Part shown: positions 1 to 8,513 of the stretch, piece by piece
Layout of the letters: every line of letters starts with the position of its first letter
Position numbering within the stretch: the first letter of the stretch is position 1
Source of the DNA: Zobellia nedashkovskayae
GTDB taxonomy: Bacteria; Bacteroidota; Bacteroidia; Flavobacteriales; Flavobacteriaceae
Length of the DNA stretch: 64,000 nucleotides
Direction of reading: 5' to 3'
Assembly: GCF_015330125.1 (NCBI RefSeq)
Contig: NZ_JADDXR010000002.1
Coordinates: 4,352,685-4,416,684, forward strand
The notes under the pieces: model-generated
The model's database searches: none
Told to the model about the DNA's origin: nothing
The model's input: the letters and a program-made list of their open reading frames with translations, nothing else
Translations under genes and position numbers: made by a program

Positions 1-1332
1 AACCAAATGGTTATAAGTAAAAATATGACCCGTAGTCTCGGGTAAATTTTCCCATCCCTCAATCACATAAGGAACCTCTTCAAAAACCTCCTTGGTTAAT
101 GTAGCGCAAACTTTGCGATTATAATCAAGGTCCGTAGCATCTCTTTCCGCAACGTTTGAATAGATTTTCTCCAATCCACTTATAAAATTGCACTCTTTTT
201 TATCTTCCGTCAACAACTCCAAACTTAAAGATGCAATATGCCTTTCTAGAGCACTACCATTATCCAACAATGAAGTTAGGGCATCATAAGCCAGTTTTTT
301 AGTATTGTTGCTTTTTAAAAGATGTGGCACTTGGTGTAAAGGAGATGAAACAGATAAGCGCGATTTATTGTTCTTAATCAGCTGAAATACCGCCTGAAGA
401 TTATGTTTACCAAGTAAGCCCACATATCTTATGAATGCAGCGTTAAGTTGATTTCCCATAAACCATATTAAACGCTGAAAAAAATGACCTTCGAAAACAT
501 CATCTTTTTGAAACAAACCCATTAAATCATGATCATGAATAAAATAAGCAGAGGTTCTGGTACGCGTAATTGCAGAACAGCTATCCTTCTGTTTTAACAA
601 ACAAGACCAACCAAACACAAATCCCGAATTCTTGATGGAACGTTGTTTAATTTCAATTGAATTCTCAATCCGCTTAATAGTGACCTCTCCATCAATTAAA
701 ATAAATAACCCATTACTAGAACCGTCCTGAACATATAAAACTTCATCTGCTTCATATTCTCTACGCTCTGCAAATGTTGCCATGGCAGACAATTGTTTCT
801 CCTCAAAATAATCTAAAAATGGAGAACGTCTCATAAGAGAGATAATTTCTTCCTTTTCCGCTACTGTTGAAACATGAAATTTACGATCTTCCACAAAAGG
901 CTGAAACCGAACCGGATTTAATAATTCCGATTGCTTTAATAGTGCTGTGTGCAAAAGGTGATATAGCTTTGCCCCAATATTTTTAAGAAGTATATTTTGA
1001 TGCCCTTCTTGCAAATACGTTTCAATTTGTTCAAAAGGAATTTCAAAGAACACCGCTTTTTGAGAAGCTATTAACACCTTGTAGATATAGCGTTTTGGTG
1101 TAGTGAACCCATTAAGACCTAAAGTAGAAAACGGCTCGGAGTTTTGGCAGACTAATACATCTTTATCAGGATTATCAGTTGGAATATAGTATGCTATACT
1201 ACCTTCTAAAAGCCACCTAAACGTTCTTACTTTCTTATGAATAAAGCATATGGTATGACCCTTTTCATAATTTTTGATTTTTCCGTTAGGGAATTTTTCT
1301 TGCAGTTGTGAAATACTGATTTCTTCTTTCAA
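1..1332 (-). CDS. Cyclic-nucleotide-binding-domain protein, probably fused to an acyltransferase (partial)
   Basis: The frame runs open from 1332 to the window edge (444 codons), so the C-terminus is missing. The only start at the 5' end is TTG at 1332-1330, because an in-frame stop lies just upstream and the next ATG is far inside. Two cyclic-nucleotide-binding (CAP_ED-like) folds are visible. The second, roughly residues 150-290, is the more typical, with the run LFILIDGEVTI, but its phosphate-binding cassette (around FVFGWSCLL) is degenerate. The last residues read P-x-x-x-GHIFTYNHLV, which resembles the entry into a PlsC acyltransferase domain (NHxSxxD). That assignment is an inference, since the motif is cut by the window edge. 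It follows a DUF4056-like gene by about 250 bases and may belong to the end of the carotenoid operon. Ligand and substrate are unknown. Confidence 0.65.
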   Translation of the reverse strand, partial: MKEEISISQLQEKFPNGKIKNYEKGHTICFIHKKVRTFRWLLEGSIAYYIPTDNPDKDVLVCQNSEPFSTLGLNGFTTPKRYIYKVLIASQKAVFFEIPFEQIETYLQEGHQNILLKNIGAKLYHLLHTALLKQSELLNPVRFQPFVEDRKFHVSTVAEKEEIISLMRRSPFLDYFEEKQLSAMATFAERREYEADEVLYVQDGSSNGLFILIDGEVTIKRIENSIEIKQRSIKNSGFVFGWSCLLKQKDSCSAITRTRTSAYFIHDHDLMGLFQKDDVFEGHFFQRLIWFMGNQLNAAFIRYVGLLGKHNLQAVFQLIKNNKSRLSVSSPLHQVPHLLKSNNTKKLAYDALTSLLDNGSALERHIASLSLELLTEDKKECNFISGLEKIYSNVAERDATDLDYNRKVCATLTKEVFEEVPYVIEGWENLPETTGHIFTYNHLV

Positions 1333-1579
1333 AAAACGATGGTTTTAAGTCTGTTCTACGTACTAACATATTAAAGTCTGACTAAGAAAAGAAGTATTCC
1401 TTTTATTAAAATAGAAATATCATTTACCGCCGTTTATATTGTAAAAATCCATAATATATGATAACGATTTTCCCGAATCACTTAATACCGAAAAGTTTAC
1501 AGAACTACTTTGACCCCGTAGTATTGAGCGCATTTTTCACAACAACAATACATCCTAACGAGACTTATTTCTTCAGGCT

Positions 1580-2683
1580 TTATTTGTTCTCTGCCAATGT
1601 ATTTTGTTCCATGATTTGTAAATCAGCGGCAATTCTATTTAGTAATACACCAAAATCATCTTGGTTGATGAGGCTACTTTCACGATTTGGAAAAATCTCT
1701 TCCATAGGAAACCTGTGATTCAGATCAATGGTAAACTGATAAAAACTGGTAAGCAGCTCTCCCTTAGTACTTAAAAGAGGTACATCTAAAGTAATTGGAT
1801 TGCTAATAGTATTTGTTTGATTAGGAACTATCCATGGACGACTTGAATTAAGAACATCCGGATCACGCTTTAGCGTTACACTTTTACGGGGTATGCGCTT
1901 TTTATTCGTGTACCATTTGTGAATGACCGCATCATAAGCATCGTAGGTTTCTTGAGTGGTTTTTACCACATCTAAGCTATCTAATGTAGAATTGATAATT
2001 TCTGTTGCAGCAGTGTTAAAAGGGAGCTTAGAATGCAAGGCTTGCATCCCTACATGAATCCCTAGTAAGTTGGAATACACATCCTCTACCGAGAAACTAG
2101 AGAATTTCTCTGGCATTAAAGGAATAGTGGATGCACCAAACCACGTAGAAATCTCATGCCATAGAGAAAAGTCATATGTTATTTTTCCTGCTAATAGAAT
2201 GCAGTCGCTACTAGTAAGCTGTGCTGGTATATTCAAATATAAAGTCTTGCGCCCTGCTTCGTTACGCAAAGGTAAAATCACTTCTCCCTTACCTCTACTA
2301 TCTAAAATAACGGTATACAGATAGCGCGTCCAATCAATTTGATCTCGTAAGTGTCCAATATCTATAAAGCCTCCTTTATGGGAATAAATGGTTCCAATGC
2401 CTTCACTCTTATTACCCATATAGTGATGCTCATCTAAATCGTCTACACTAATCACCTGATCGATATTTACAAATGGCACGCCCCATAATTTTAGGTCATA
2501 TCCAAAAGCACAACAGGCTCTAATAATACGCGGTGGGATTTTATCTAGATCAACATCATCAGGAATACCTTGGGCATAAGTAGTTGCTGGATTGACAACA
2601 AAAGCCAATAGCAATAGTAGTTTTATGCTATATAGTGTTGCTTTGTACAGGTTAAATTTCATGGTGCTGTTGCTAAATATCAT
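1580..2683 (-). CDS. DUF4056-like secreted protein
   Basis: This 367-residue protein has an N-terminal hydrophobic segment (LLLLLAFVV) ending in TTYAQG, a likely signal peptide, so it should be exported. The core carries PPRIIRACCAFG and GGFIDIGHLRDQIDW, which I recognise as resembling DUF4056 proteins; no reaction is known for that family. The start at 2683 overlaps the TGA of the TPR gene as ATGA, which argues for translational coupling and for this start. An internal ATG at 2662 would also leave a complete signal peptide. It lies near the end of the carotenoid operon. The conserved His and Asp residues could suggest a hydrolase, but this is speculation. Confidence 0.75.
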   Translation of the reverse strand: MIFSNSTMKFNLYKATLYSIKLLLLLAFVVNPATTYAQGIPDDVDLDKIPPRIIRACCAFGYDLKLWGVPFVNIDQVISVDDLDEHHYMGNKSEGIGTIYSHKGGFIDIGHLRDQIDWTRYLYTVILDSRGKGEVILPLRNEAGRKTLYLNIPAQLTSSDCILLAGKITYDFSLWHEISTWFGASTIPLMPEKFSSFSVEDVYSNLLGIHVGMQALHSKLPFNTAATEIINSTLDSLDVVKTTQETYDAYDAVIHKWYTNKKRIPRKSVTLKRDPDVLNSSRPWIVPNQTNTISNPITLDVPLLSTKGELLTSFYQFTIDLNHRFPMEEIFPNRESSLINQDDFGVLLNRIAADLQIMEQNTLAENK

Positions 2684-3438
2684 AGATTATTACGCTTCAG
2701 CATGTCCGGATAGAGTTCATCTTCAACCCACATAAAATTAGGAAATATGCGAATTATTTTTTCATAGCAAAGTTTGGCCAGCTGTATTTGATCGGTAGCT
2801 TCGTAAGCTTGCCCTAAAGCTGTCATGGTGTTTATGTACATCCAATTATTAACTACCAATCCTTGTTTTTCAAAACTTTTAACTGCCTTTACATAATATG
2901 CTATTGCTTCAGTTTTATCTCCTCCAAAAACCGCTGGACGATAATACATTGAGTTTCCCTTCTCTATATTACCTTGAATATTCTCCGGGTCTAATTCTAT
3001 AGATTCGTTAATATATCGCATGCTTTTGGGACCTAAGTAAACAGCCTTAAACTTTGAGATACCAATGGTAAAGGCAATGTAAGCTCCTTTGTAGGCCAGA
3101 AGGGTTGCATTTTTTGGTGATTGATCTAATAACTTATCAATAATTTGTTCAGATTTCTCAATGTAATCTTCCGCAGTATCATATTTTTCGGCACCAATTA
3201 ACCATGCCGTATAACCGTAATAATAACTAACAAGCTCTAATTGCTCTTCTATACTATTCTCATTTACATTTTTTTCGCAAGTCTGCATGAGTTCATACCA
3301 CTTATGCATTTTACCTCTAGAATATGCCTTGTAAATTGAATCGCGGTAGGTGGTGCTCTGAGAAAAACCAGATTGCATTGTAAGCAACAAAGTGAAAATC
3401 ACAATAACTAATCTTGTAATATATTGCGGCCTTTCCAT
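2680..3438 (-). CDS. Secreted TPR-repeat protein
   Basis: The 252-residue protein has an N-terminal signal peptide (hydrophobic stretch then SGFSQS). The rest is alpha-helical with tetratricopeptide-like repeats; the segment around SIELDPENIQGNIEKGN and the C-terminal helix pair near ALGQAYEATDQIQLAKLCYEK are the clearest. TPR proteins act as protein-binding scaffolds, and the partner here is unknown. It overlaps the glycosyltransferase gene upstream by 31 bases and the DUF4056-like gene downstream by 4 bases, so it is co-transcribed with the carotenoid genes. A role in localising the pathway or exporting its product would fit the context, but nothing in the sequence shows it. Confidence 0.8.
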   Translation of the reverse strand: MERPQYITRLVIVIFTLLLTMQSGFSQSTTYRDSIYKAYSRGKMHKWYELMQTCEKNVNENSIEEQLELVSYYYGYTAWLIGAEKYDTAEDYIEKSEQIIDKLLDQSPKNATLLAYKGAYIAFTIGISKFKAVYLGPKSMRYINESIELDPENIQGNIEKGNSMYYRPAVFGGDKTEAIAYYVKAVKSFEKQGLVVNNWMYINTMTALGQAYEATDQIQLAKLCYEKIIRIFPNFMWVEDELYPDMLKRNNL

Positions 3439-4508
3439 ATTAATCGCTTCTGTTGGTTGTTAATGAGTCCTTTAATTATTATTACAAGAAATATTAGGTG
3501 CTGTGGAATTGCCAACAGTAAATTTTGAACCACTGATTGTTGGCTTGCCAAACTTACAAAAAAACGAATTGACACTATGCCAGCAATATAAGCGGTAAAC
3601 CACCATACACCCATATTAAAATAAAGGACAAATGGAGCAATTGTGGTTATAATTCCAAAAGAAATAGTAATCAACATACTATTTCCAAAAAATTGAAAAA
3701 TGTTTTTTGTAAATCCCTCAACAGCAGTATCTAACCCGTCATACATACGGCAAGAAATATCAGTATCGCCTAAGAGCGTATCGCAGGCTAAACCTTTCTG
3801 TTTAAATAATTTTATAATAGCAATGTCTTCTACCCTATGGGCCTTACATTTCTCATGCGGCCACATGTCTTTATACGTAACTGCTTTAAACATCATGAAT
3901 TGCCCATTGGCCGCTGAAAAGGCTTTATTTTTTGAATTTCTAATTAGAAAAAGTGGAAGTAAACTTAACAAAATCCAATTCATTAGCGGTACGGAAACTT
4001 TTTCTCCAAAAGACTTCATTATTTGCTTTGGGAATATGGATAACAAGTGAAGTTCATATTTCTGAAAATGGCTGATGCTACGTTTAATCAAGTCTTTTTT
4101 CACGCTTACGTCCGCATCCAAAAAGAGTAATACATCTCCCGTAGCCGCTTTTGACAGTTGGTGACAGGCATGATTCTTCCCTAACCAACCATTGGGAAGC
4201 ACTCCCCCATTTATAAGTTTAATATTGGGGTTTATTACCTTCCTCTCTTTTATAATGTCTTCCGTCTTATCGGTTGAGTTATCGTTGTACACGATGATTT
4301 CAAGAGCGCTGTATTCCAACCTAGATAATTGCTCTAGTAAGGTTCCTATATTTTCTTCCTCATCGCGAGCGGGTATTAAAATTGAAATGAAGGGGGCTGC
4401 CGCTAATGGAGTTGCTTTTGGCAAATAGGCAAACGAAAGGTAATTAACAAGTGCTACAAGCAACCTGATAATGAGCAAGCCCATAAGAAAATAACAGCAA
4501 TAAATCAT
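3408..4508 (-). CDS. Family 2 glycosyltransferase, CruC/CrtQ-like (carotenoid glycosylation)
   Basis: The 366-residue GT2 enzyme has an N-terminal membrane anchor (residues 5-27). A GT-A nucleotide-binding region follows (SILIPARDEEENI, about 42-54), then the metal-binding DAD at 131-133 in LLFLDADVS. At least two C-terminal membrane segments complete it. Family knowledge: GT2 enzymes of this shape (CruC of green sulfur bacteria, CrtQ of staphylococci) transfer sugar to carotenoid end groups at the membrane. The gene abuts the acyltransferase gene (4508/4509) and lies two genes from the cruF homologue, which makes the hydroxyl formed by CruF the likely acceptor. The sugar donor cannot be read from the sequence. 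Generic lipid glycosylation is the alternative. Confidence 0.82.
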   Translation of the reverse strand: MIYCCYFLMGLLIIRLLVALVNYLSFAYLPKATPLAAAPFISILIPARDEEENIGTLLEQLSRLEYSALEIIVYNDNSTDKTEDIIKERKVINPNIKLINGGVLPNGWLGKNHACHQLSKAATGDVLLFLDADVSVKKDLIKRSISHFQKYELHLLSIFPKQIMKSFGEKVSVPLMNWILLSLLPLFLIRNSKNKAFSAANGQFMMFKAVTYKDMWPHEKCKAHRVEDIAIIKLFKQKGLACDTLLGDTDISCRMYDGLDTAVEGFTKNIFQFFGNSMLITISFGIITTIAPFVLYFNMGVWWFTAYIAGIVSIRFFVSLASQQSVVQNLLLAIPQHLIFLVIIIKGLINNQQKRLIWKGRNILQD

Positions 4509-5126
4509 TTAGGCTCCTAGTTTTGTAAAACATGCTTTAGCAAAACGATTGAATTCTCTTTCTATAGCATCGGCAGTAGTATCTGCATTTATAGTCTGTG
4601 TTTCATAATACACACATAAATCTGGTCTAAGATTGGTTCCATAATTAATCAGGTTGATATTAAAAACCAACTGATAATCGTTCTTTACGTTTTCCAAAAC
4701 ATGTGAAAGCAAGCCTTTTTCAAAAGTAAACTCTCGTATGTATATGCTCTTAATTTTTCCTTGTGGGAAAAATAGAAATAGATTCTCTTTATCCTGTAAC
4801 AATTCAACGGCATAATCTAGACTCTTTAAACTAGAACGCCTGCCTTTGCTTATGGAACTAGCCCCTATTTTAGTTAAAAGCATATTTTTACTCAACTCCT
4901 TCTCAAGCATCATAAAATAAAACCTTCGCTTAAAAACTTTGAAATTTAATAAGATTTGGATAAAGCCATCGTAAAACGAAAAATGGTTACTTATCATTAG
5001 AATAGGAAGCCCTTTTTCTTCATACTGACCGTTATACTTAACACTCCCAAAAAAAAAGCCAATTAATACTTTCGAATAATATTTAGATATTCTAACCCAT
5101 AACTTACTATGATTGGCTCGTATCAT
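4509..5126 (-). CDS. PlsC-family acyltransferase, CruD-like
   Basis: The 205-residue protein carries the acyltransferase HX4D motif in SNHFSFYD (His48, Asp53) and the FFPQG block (residues 119-123) typical of lysophosphatidate-type acyltransferases. It is short for PlsC enzymes and has weak hydrophobicity. Context gives the likely substrate. It sits directly between a GT2 glycosyltransferase and a CruF hydratase, as in pathways where CruC glycosylates and CruD acylates a carotenoid sugar. I infer that it esterifies the carotenoid-bound sugar with a fatty acid. Spacing to both neighbours is 0-2 bases. A role in ordinary phospholipid synthesis is possible but less likely in this operon. Confidence 0.8.
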   Translation of the reverse strand: MIRANHSKLWVRISKYYSKVLIGFFFGSVKYNGQYEEKGLPILMISNHFSFYDGFIQILLNFKVFKRRFYFMMLEKELSKNMLLTKIGASSISKGRRSSLKSLDYAVELLQDKENLFLFFPQGKIKSIYIREFTFEKGLLSHVLENVKNDYQLVFNINLINYGTNLRPDLCVYYETQTINADTTADAIEREFNRFAKACFTKLGA

Positions 5127-5128
5127 TT

Positions 5129-5788
5129 TTAAAATATGTTGAACTCATTTACAATAACTAAAATTATAAAAAAGCCGAATTGGATAAAAAACAACCAGCG
5201 AGCTGGTCTGTTATGCGTATTTATTTTAAAATATTGAATAGCCCAATTAAAGAATAAAGCCAACAGAAACCAAACCACATAGTTGTTTATAGGCGGGTCG
5301 TTTTTTAAAAATTGCCACATGTCCATTAAGGGCGCTACTTTTTCAAGTAAGATGTCATAAAGTATCATTAATGATGCTGCCCCTATGATAATTGGAATGT
5401 TTTTGGATGTGTATTTAGAGAGAATACCGTTTGAAGCATATACCAAGAAAACCCAATTAAGGCCAATTACAATTGGCACATCTGCTATTTTAATACCAAG
5501 CCCTCTACCGTAAGCATACACACCAAATAATTTACCCGTTGCTACGCCAATCATTTCTGTTATGATACTTAACACAAAAATACTTGCCAAAACTGCAATG
5601 GTTTTTATATTCCATTCTTTATGATGGGATAAGATGGCCCCGGTAACTAAAACCAAGGTATACGGGGTAATGAGTATAAAAAAATCGTGCGTGAGAGGCA
5701 TAAAATATAAAACCAAACCAACACAGTAAAAAACTATAAAAGTTTTTGGAAGACCCTCGTTAACTAAGTATTTCACTATCCTATTCAT
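5129..5788 (-). CDS. cruF: CruF-family carotenoid 1',2'-hydratase
   Basis: This 219-residue integral membrane protein has about seven hydrophobic segments. It shows the family signature around ITEMIGVATGKLFGVYAYG followed by a conserved GLNWVFLVYAS segment. The family (carotenoid biosynthesis protein, DUF422) includes CruF, which adds water across the terminal double bond of the open psi end of gamma-carotene-type carotenoids to give a 1'-hydroxyl. It lies between a CrtI/CrtD-type desaturase and the acyltransferase with gaps of 0-2 bases, which fits the order hydration, 3',4'-desaturation, glycosylation and acylation. Assignment to the family is firm. The exact substrate is inferred from the neighbouring genes. 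Confidence 0.85.
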   Translation of the reverse strand: MNRIVKYLVNEGLPKTFIVFYCVGLVLYFMPLTHDFFILITPYTLVLVTGAILSHHKEWNIKTIAVLASIFVLSIITEMIGVATGKLFGVYAYGRGLGIKIADVPIVIGLNWVFLVYASNGILSKYTSKNIPIIIGAASLMILYDILLEKVAPLMDMWQFLKNDPPINNYVVWFLLALFFNWAIQYFKINTHNRPARWLFFIQFGFFIILVIVNEFNIF

Positions 5789-7249
5789 CTATGATGCAGG
5801 TATTTCATTAGCAACAATTTTAGCACTGGCTAAACAAAGGGGTATTCCACCACCAGGATGAACGCTTCCTCCAACAAAATACAAGTTTTTTACGCTTTTA
5901 AGAAAATTTGGATGTCTTAAAAATGCAGCGAACATGGAATTAGAAGAATTTCCGTATAGTGCTCCTCCTTTACTGAGCGTATCCTGCTCAATAGTAATCG
6001 GCGATGCAATCTTCTCACATGCTATATAGTCTTCAATATTTGTTTTAAGGGATTTATTGATTTTATTAATGATATTATGTTTGGTAACACGTATCAGTTC
6101 ATCCCAATTCTCTTTGCTGTTAGAAGGGGCGTTCACCATTACAAACCAATTTTCGCAATTTTTAGGAGCATCACTTTTTACCATTTTTGAACTCACAAAA
6201 ATATAAACGGTTGGATCGTTATAGATAGTTTTTTTTTGAAACAAATTAGTAAACTCTTCTTTATAATCACCGCTAAAAAGAATGTTGTGCAAATCTAACT
6301 CCGGAAACTCCTTGTTCACTCCCCAATAGAATACCAAGGCAGATGATGAAGGTTCTAAACGCTCTATTTGTTTTTTTTCTGGGTGGTCCATCAGATTATT
6401 AACAACATAGTTAATATCTGAGTCAGATACTATCTTATCAAACTTAAATATCTCATTCCCAATACTTATCCCAACAGCCTTTTTGTTTTTTATATCAATG
6501 GACGTAACCAATGAATTAAAGTTAAAACGAACTCCTTTTTTTAGGGCGAGCTCATAAATGTTCTTTACAATGGAATACATGCCTTGTTCTGGAAAATAAG
6601 CTCCCAGGTTATTTTCTAAATGCGCTATTACATTTAATGTAGCAGGTGCCTTATACGGATTAGAGCCATTGTAAGTGGCGTACCTATCAAACAATTGAAT
6701 AAGCAATGGACTTTTAAAACTGCTTTTATTATCTCCGTGCATGGTTTTATAAAAGCGAATCTTATGAACTTGAAGCAGTGATTTTAAAACCGAAAACTTC
6801 AACAAGTTCTTAACTTTATGCAAGGAGTTAAAAAGGAAAATATCTGCGGTTATTTTATAAATCAACGACGCACTTTTAAAATATCTAGTAATATTAGAAG
6901 GGTCTTCTCCTAGTTTTTCTACACATTCATCCGTGAATTTTCGCTGATCAGACCAAGCAATAAGATTTTCACCACTGTTGTAAAAATACTTGCATAGCAC
7001 ATCCAGTTTTTTGTAGGCAAAAGTTGCTGGAACAGTTTCACCAGCTGCACTATAAAGCTCTTCTACTAATTCTGGCAATGTAAACAAGGATGGTCCGGTA
7101 TCAAAACGATACCCTTCCATATGAATCTCACTTATTTTCCCGCCAGGAGAATCGTTTTTTTCAAATACAGTTACGTCATGTCCCTTAGATGCTAATCTGC
7201 ACGCAGTAGCCAAGCCACCAATTCCGGAACCAATCACTGCAATTTTCAT
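5789..7249 (-). CDS. CrtI-type carotenoid desaturase, likely CrtD
   Basis: The 486-residue flavoprotein begins with the dinucleotide fold VIGSGIGGLATA (GxGxxG at residues 7-12) and the EK-N-D-SPGGKI block, and ends with the CrtI signature FVGGSVHPGGGIPLCLASAK. CrtI-family enzymes desaturate phytoene; CrtD members introduce the 3',4' double bond next to the 1'-hydroxyl. The immediate neighbour is a cruF homologue and no crtB (phytoene synthase) is present. I therefore favour CrtD, with CrtI and CrtB elsewhere in the genome, but a phytoene desaturase cannot be excluded. The start overlaps the end of the cyclase gene as ATGA, indicating coupled translation. Confidence 0.85.
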   Translation of the reverse strand: MKIAVIGSGIGGLATACRLASKGHDVTVFEKNDSPGGKISEIHMEGYRFDTGPSLFTLPELVEELYSAAGETVPATFAYKKLDVLCKYFYNSGENLIAWSDQRKFTDECVEKLGEDPSNITRYFKSASLIYKITADIFLFNSLHKVKNLLKFSVLKSLLQVHKIRFYKTMHGDNKSSFKSPLLIQLFDRYATYNGSNPYKAPATLNVIAHLENNLGAYFPEQGMYSIVKNIYELALKKGVRFNFNSLVTSIDIKNKKAVGISIGNEIFKFDKIVSDSDINYVVNNLMDHPEKKQIERLEPSSSALVFYWGVNKEFPELDLHNILFSGDYKEEFTNLFQKKTIYNDPTVYIFVSSKMVKSDAPKNCENWFVMVNAPSNSKENWDELIRVTKHNIINKINKSLKTNIEDYIACEKIASPITIEQDTLSKGGALYGNSSNSMFAAFLRHPNFLKSVKNLYFVGGSVHPGGGIPLCLASAKIVANEIPAS

Positions 7250-7944
7250 GCGCTTTTAGTTTTTTTAAATCGCACCTCAAACATATGAGTTAACGCCAAC
7301 GGTAATAAGAGCAATGAAAAATTATAAAACATATCTTCTATAGGAACTGAAAGAATACGAATTCCCAAAATAGCCTGAGGGTTATAATCAAAAACAGCTT
7401 GTTCTATTCCTGTACCCGTTAAGATTCCGTTTATAATAAAAAACGGAATGAGTAAAATAGGATATATAGCTAAATAGTATTGCACCACTTCTCTGGCAAA
7501 ATAATAACTCAGTAAAAGTATCACTGGCAATACAAGGAAAACAACAAAAGTATAGGTGTAATCTCTACATAAAAATGACATGAGAACTGATACTATTACC
7601 AATAGAAAAGTTACAACTTTTGTCCACCGTTCATTCAACTTGAATTTTGGAAAATGAAATTGAATTGCATAAAACGAGAACGCACAAGCATATGGAATAA
7701 CCATAAAAAACAGATATTCCTCTAAAGGGAGCTTATTTATATAAATGCCCGAATTATAGATAGGGTTAAAAAACCAATATCCGTTATGGGTAAAGATAAT
7801 ATCCCAAATCACGAAAACAAACATCGTTATTGCTATTGCGGGAAGCAGATATTTCCAACGTTTATAAAGCCTAAGGTTCTTCTCAAAACTAAAAGCTAGA
7901 GGTCCCGAAAGTGAAAAAAGGAGAATGATCAAATAGAGTGACAT
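7246..7944 (-). CDS. Lycopene cyclase, CrtYcd-type fusion
   Basis: The 232-residue membrane protein contains two copies of the heterodimeric-cyclase domain. The first has the motif PLEEYLFF (residues 73-80) and the second PIEDMFYNF (201-209), each with about three membrane helices. The fused CrtYc-CrtYd type cyclises psi ends of lycopene to beta rings. Together with CruF, which needs an uncyclised end, this suggests a monocyclic gamma-carotene backbone. It appears to be the first gene of the minus-strand carotenoid operon; the next genes follow with overlaps or gaps of a few bases. The ATG at 7944 is preceded by AT-rich DNA without a ribosome site, as usual in this phylum. Confidence 0.87.
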   Translation of the reverse strand: MSLYLIILLFSLSGPLAFSFEKNLRLYKRWKYLLPAIAITMFVFVIWDIIFTHNGYWFFNPIYNSGIYINKLPLEEYLFFMVIPYACAFSFYAIQFHFPKFKLNERWTKVVTFLLVIVSVLMSFLCRDYTYTFVVFLVLPVILLLSYYFAREVVQYYLAIYPILLIPFFIINGILTGTGIEQAVFDYNPQAILGIRILSVPIEDMFYNFSLLLLPLALTHMFEVRFKKTKSA

Positions 7945-8513
7945 AGTTTAAATTTTTCCTTTGTTCTATGCCAGTGAAAGGGTATTGGTGATGTAAATAA
8001 TACTTTGCCCAGATCTTAATCCTATTAGGTATTGGAATTTGCTCATTAAGTAATTTCTCTAAAAGAGTGCTATTTATCTTAGTCACGACTTTACCGTACT
8101 AAAGATAAGTTGCATACACTACATTTTTATTGAATTGTTAGCTAGCAGGTTTATCCCTTATAAAGCAACTCTAAAATCTTCCTAAATATCATTTGCAAAA
8201 GTAATAATCTTTTTCAAACTCGCCTATTTTTAACAGGGACGCTTACACTAATCTAAAAACCCTTCTAACTGCTGCTTAGTTACTTTTGGAGCGTACGCTT
8301 CTTCTGGCGAGCAAACCTAATCTTCACTGCATTACGTTATTTAAGATACCGGCTCAATTCAATATGTACAGCAGCTCTTCTTGCCTCTCTTTTAATTTGT
8401 GTAATACTCCTTTCCAATCCTGAGCTAGTATTACAGTTCGTAACTAAAAAACTACGGTTCAGAATCTAAACATTTAGATTTTAATCAGATTCAAATACGT
8501 TTGTCTAAACTTT
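7945..8513. other. Intergenic region between two divergent genes
   Basis: This stretch separates the minus-strand cyclase from the plus-strand hydrolase. A short minus-strand frame (8086-7889) overlaps the cyclase start and shows no recognisable domain, so I do not call it. A weak promoter-like TATCTTTA can be read on the minus strand near 8105, but it lacks the final G of TAnnTTTG. I see no tRNA, repeat or terminator with a convincing stem. The part from 8087 to 8513 is probably leader DNA for both genes. Confidence 0.5.

Noticed and set aside
1458..1718. Plus-strand frame of 86 codons
   Set aside because: It overlaps the end of the DUF4056-like gene on the other strand and has no domain; a shadow.
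5789..7249. Calling this gene crtI (phytoene desaturase) outright
   Set aside because: No phytoene synthase is linked and the neighbour is cruF, so CrtD is at least as likely; no symbol given.
7889..8086. Minus-strand frame of 65 codons before the lycopene cyclase
   Set aside because: It overlaps the cyclase start by 56 bases, has no recognised motif and no clear partner; likely chance.
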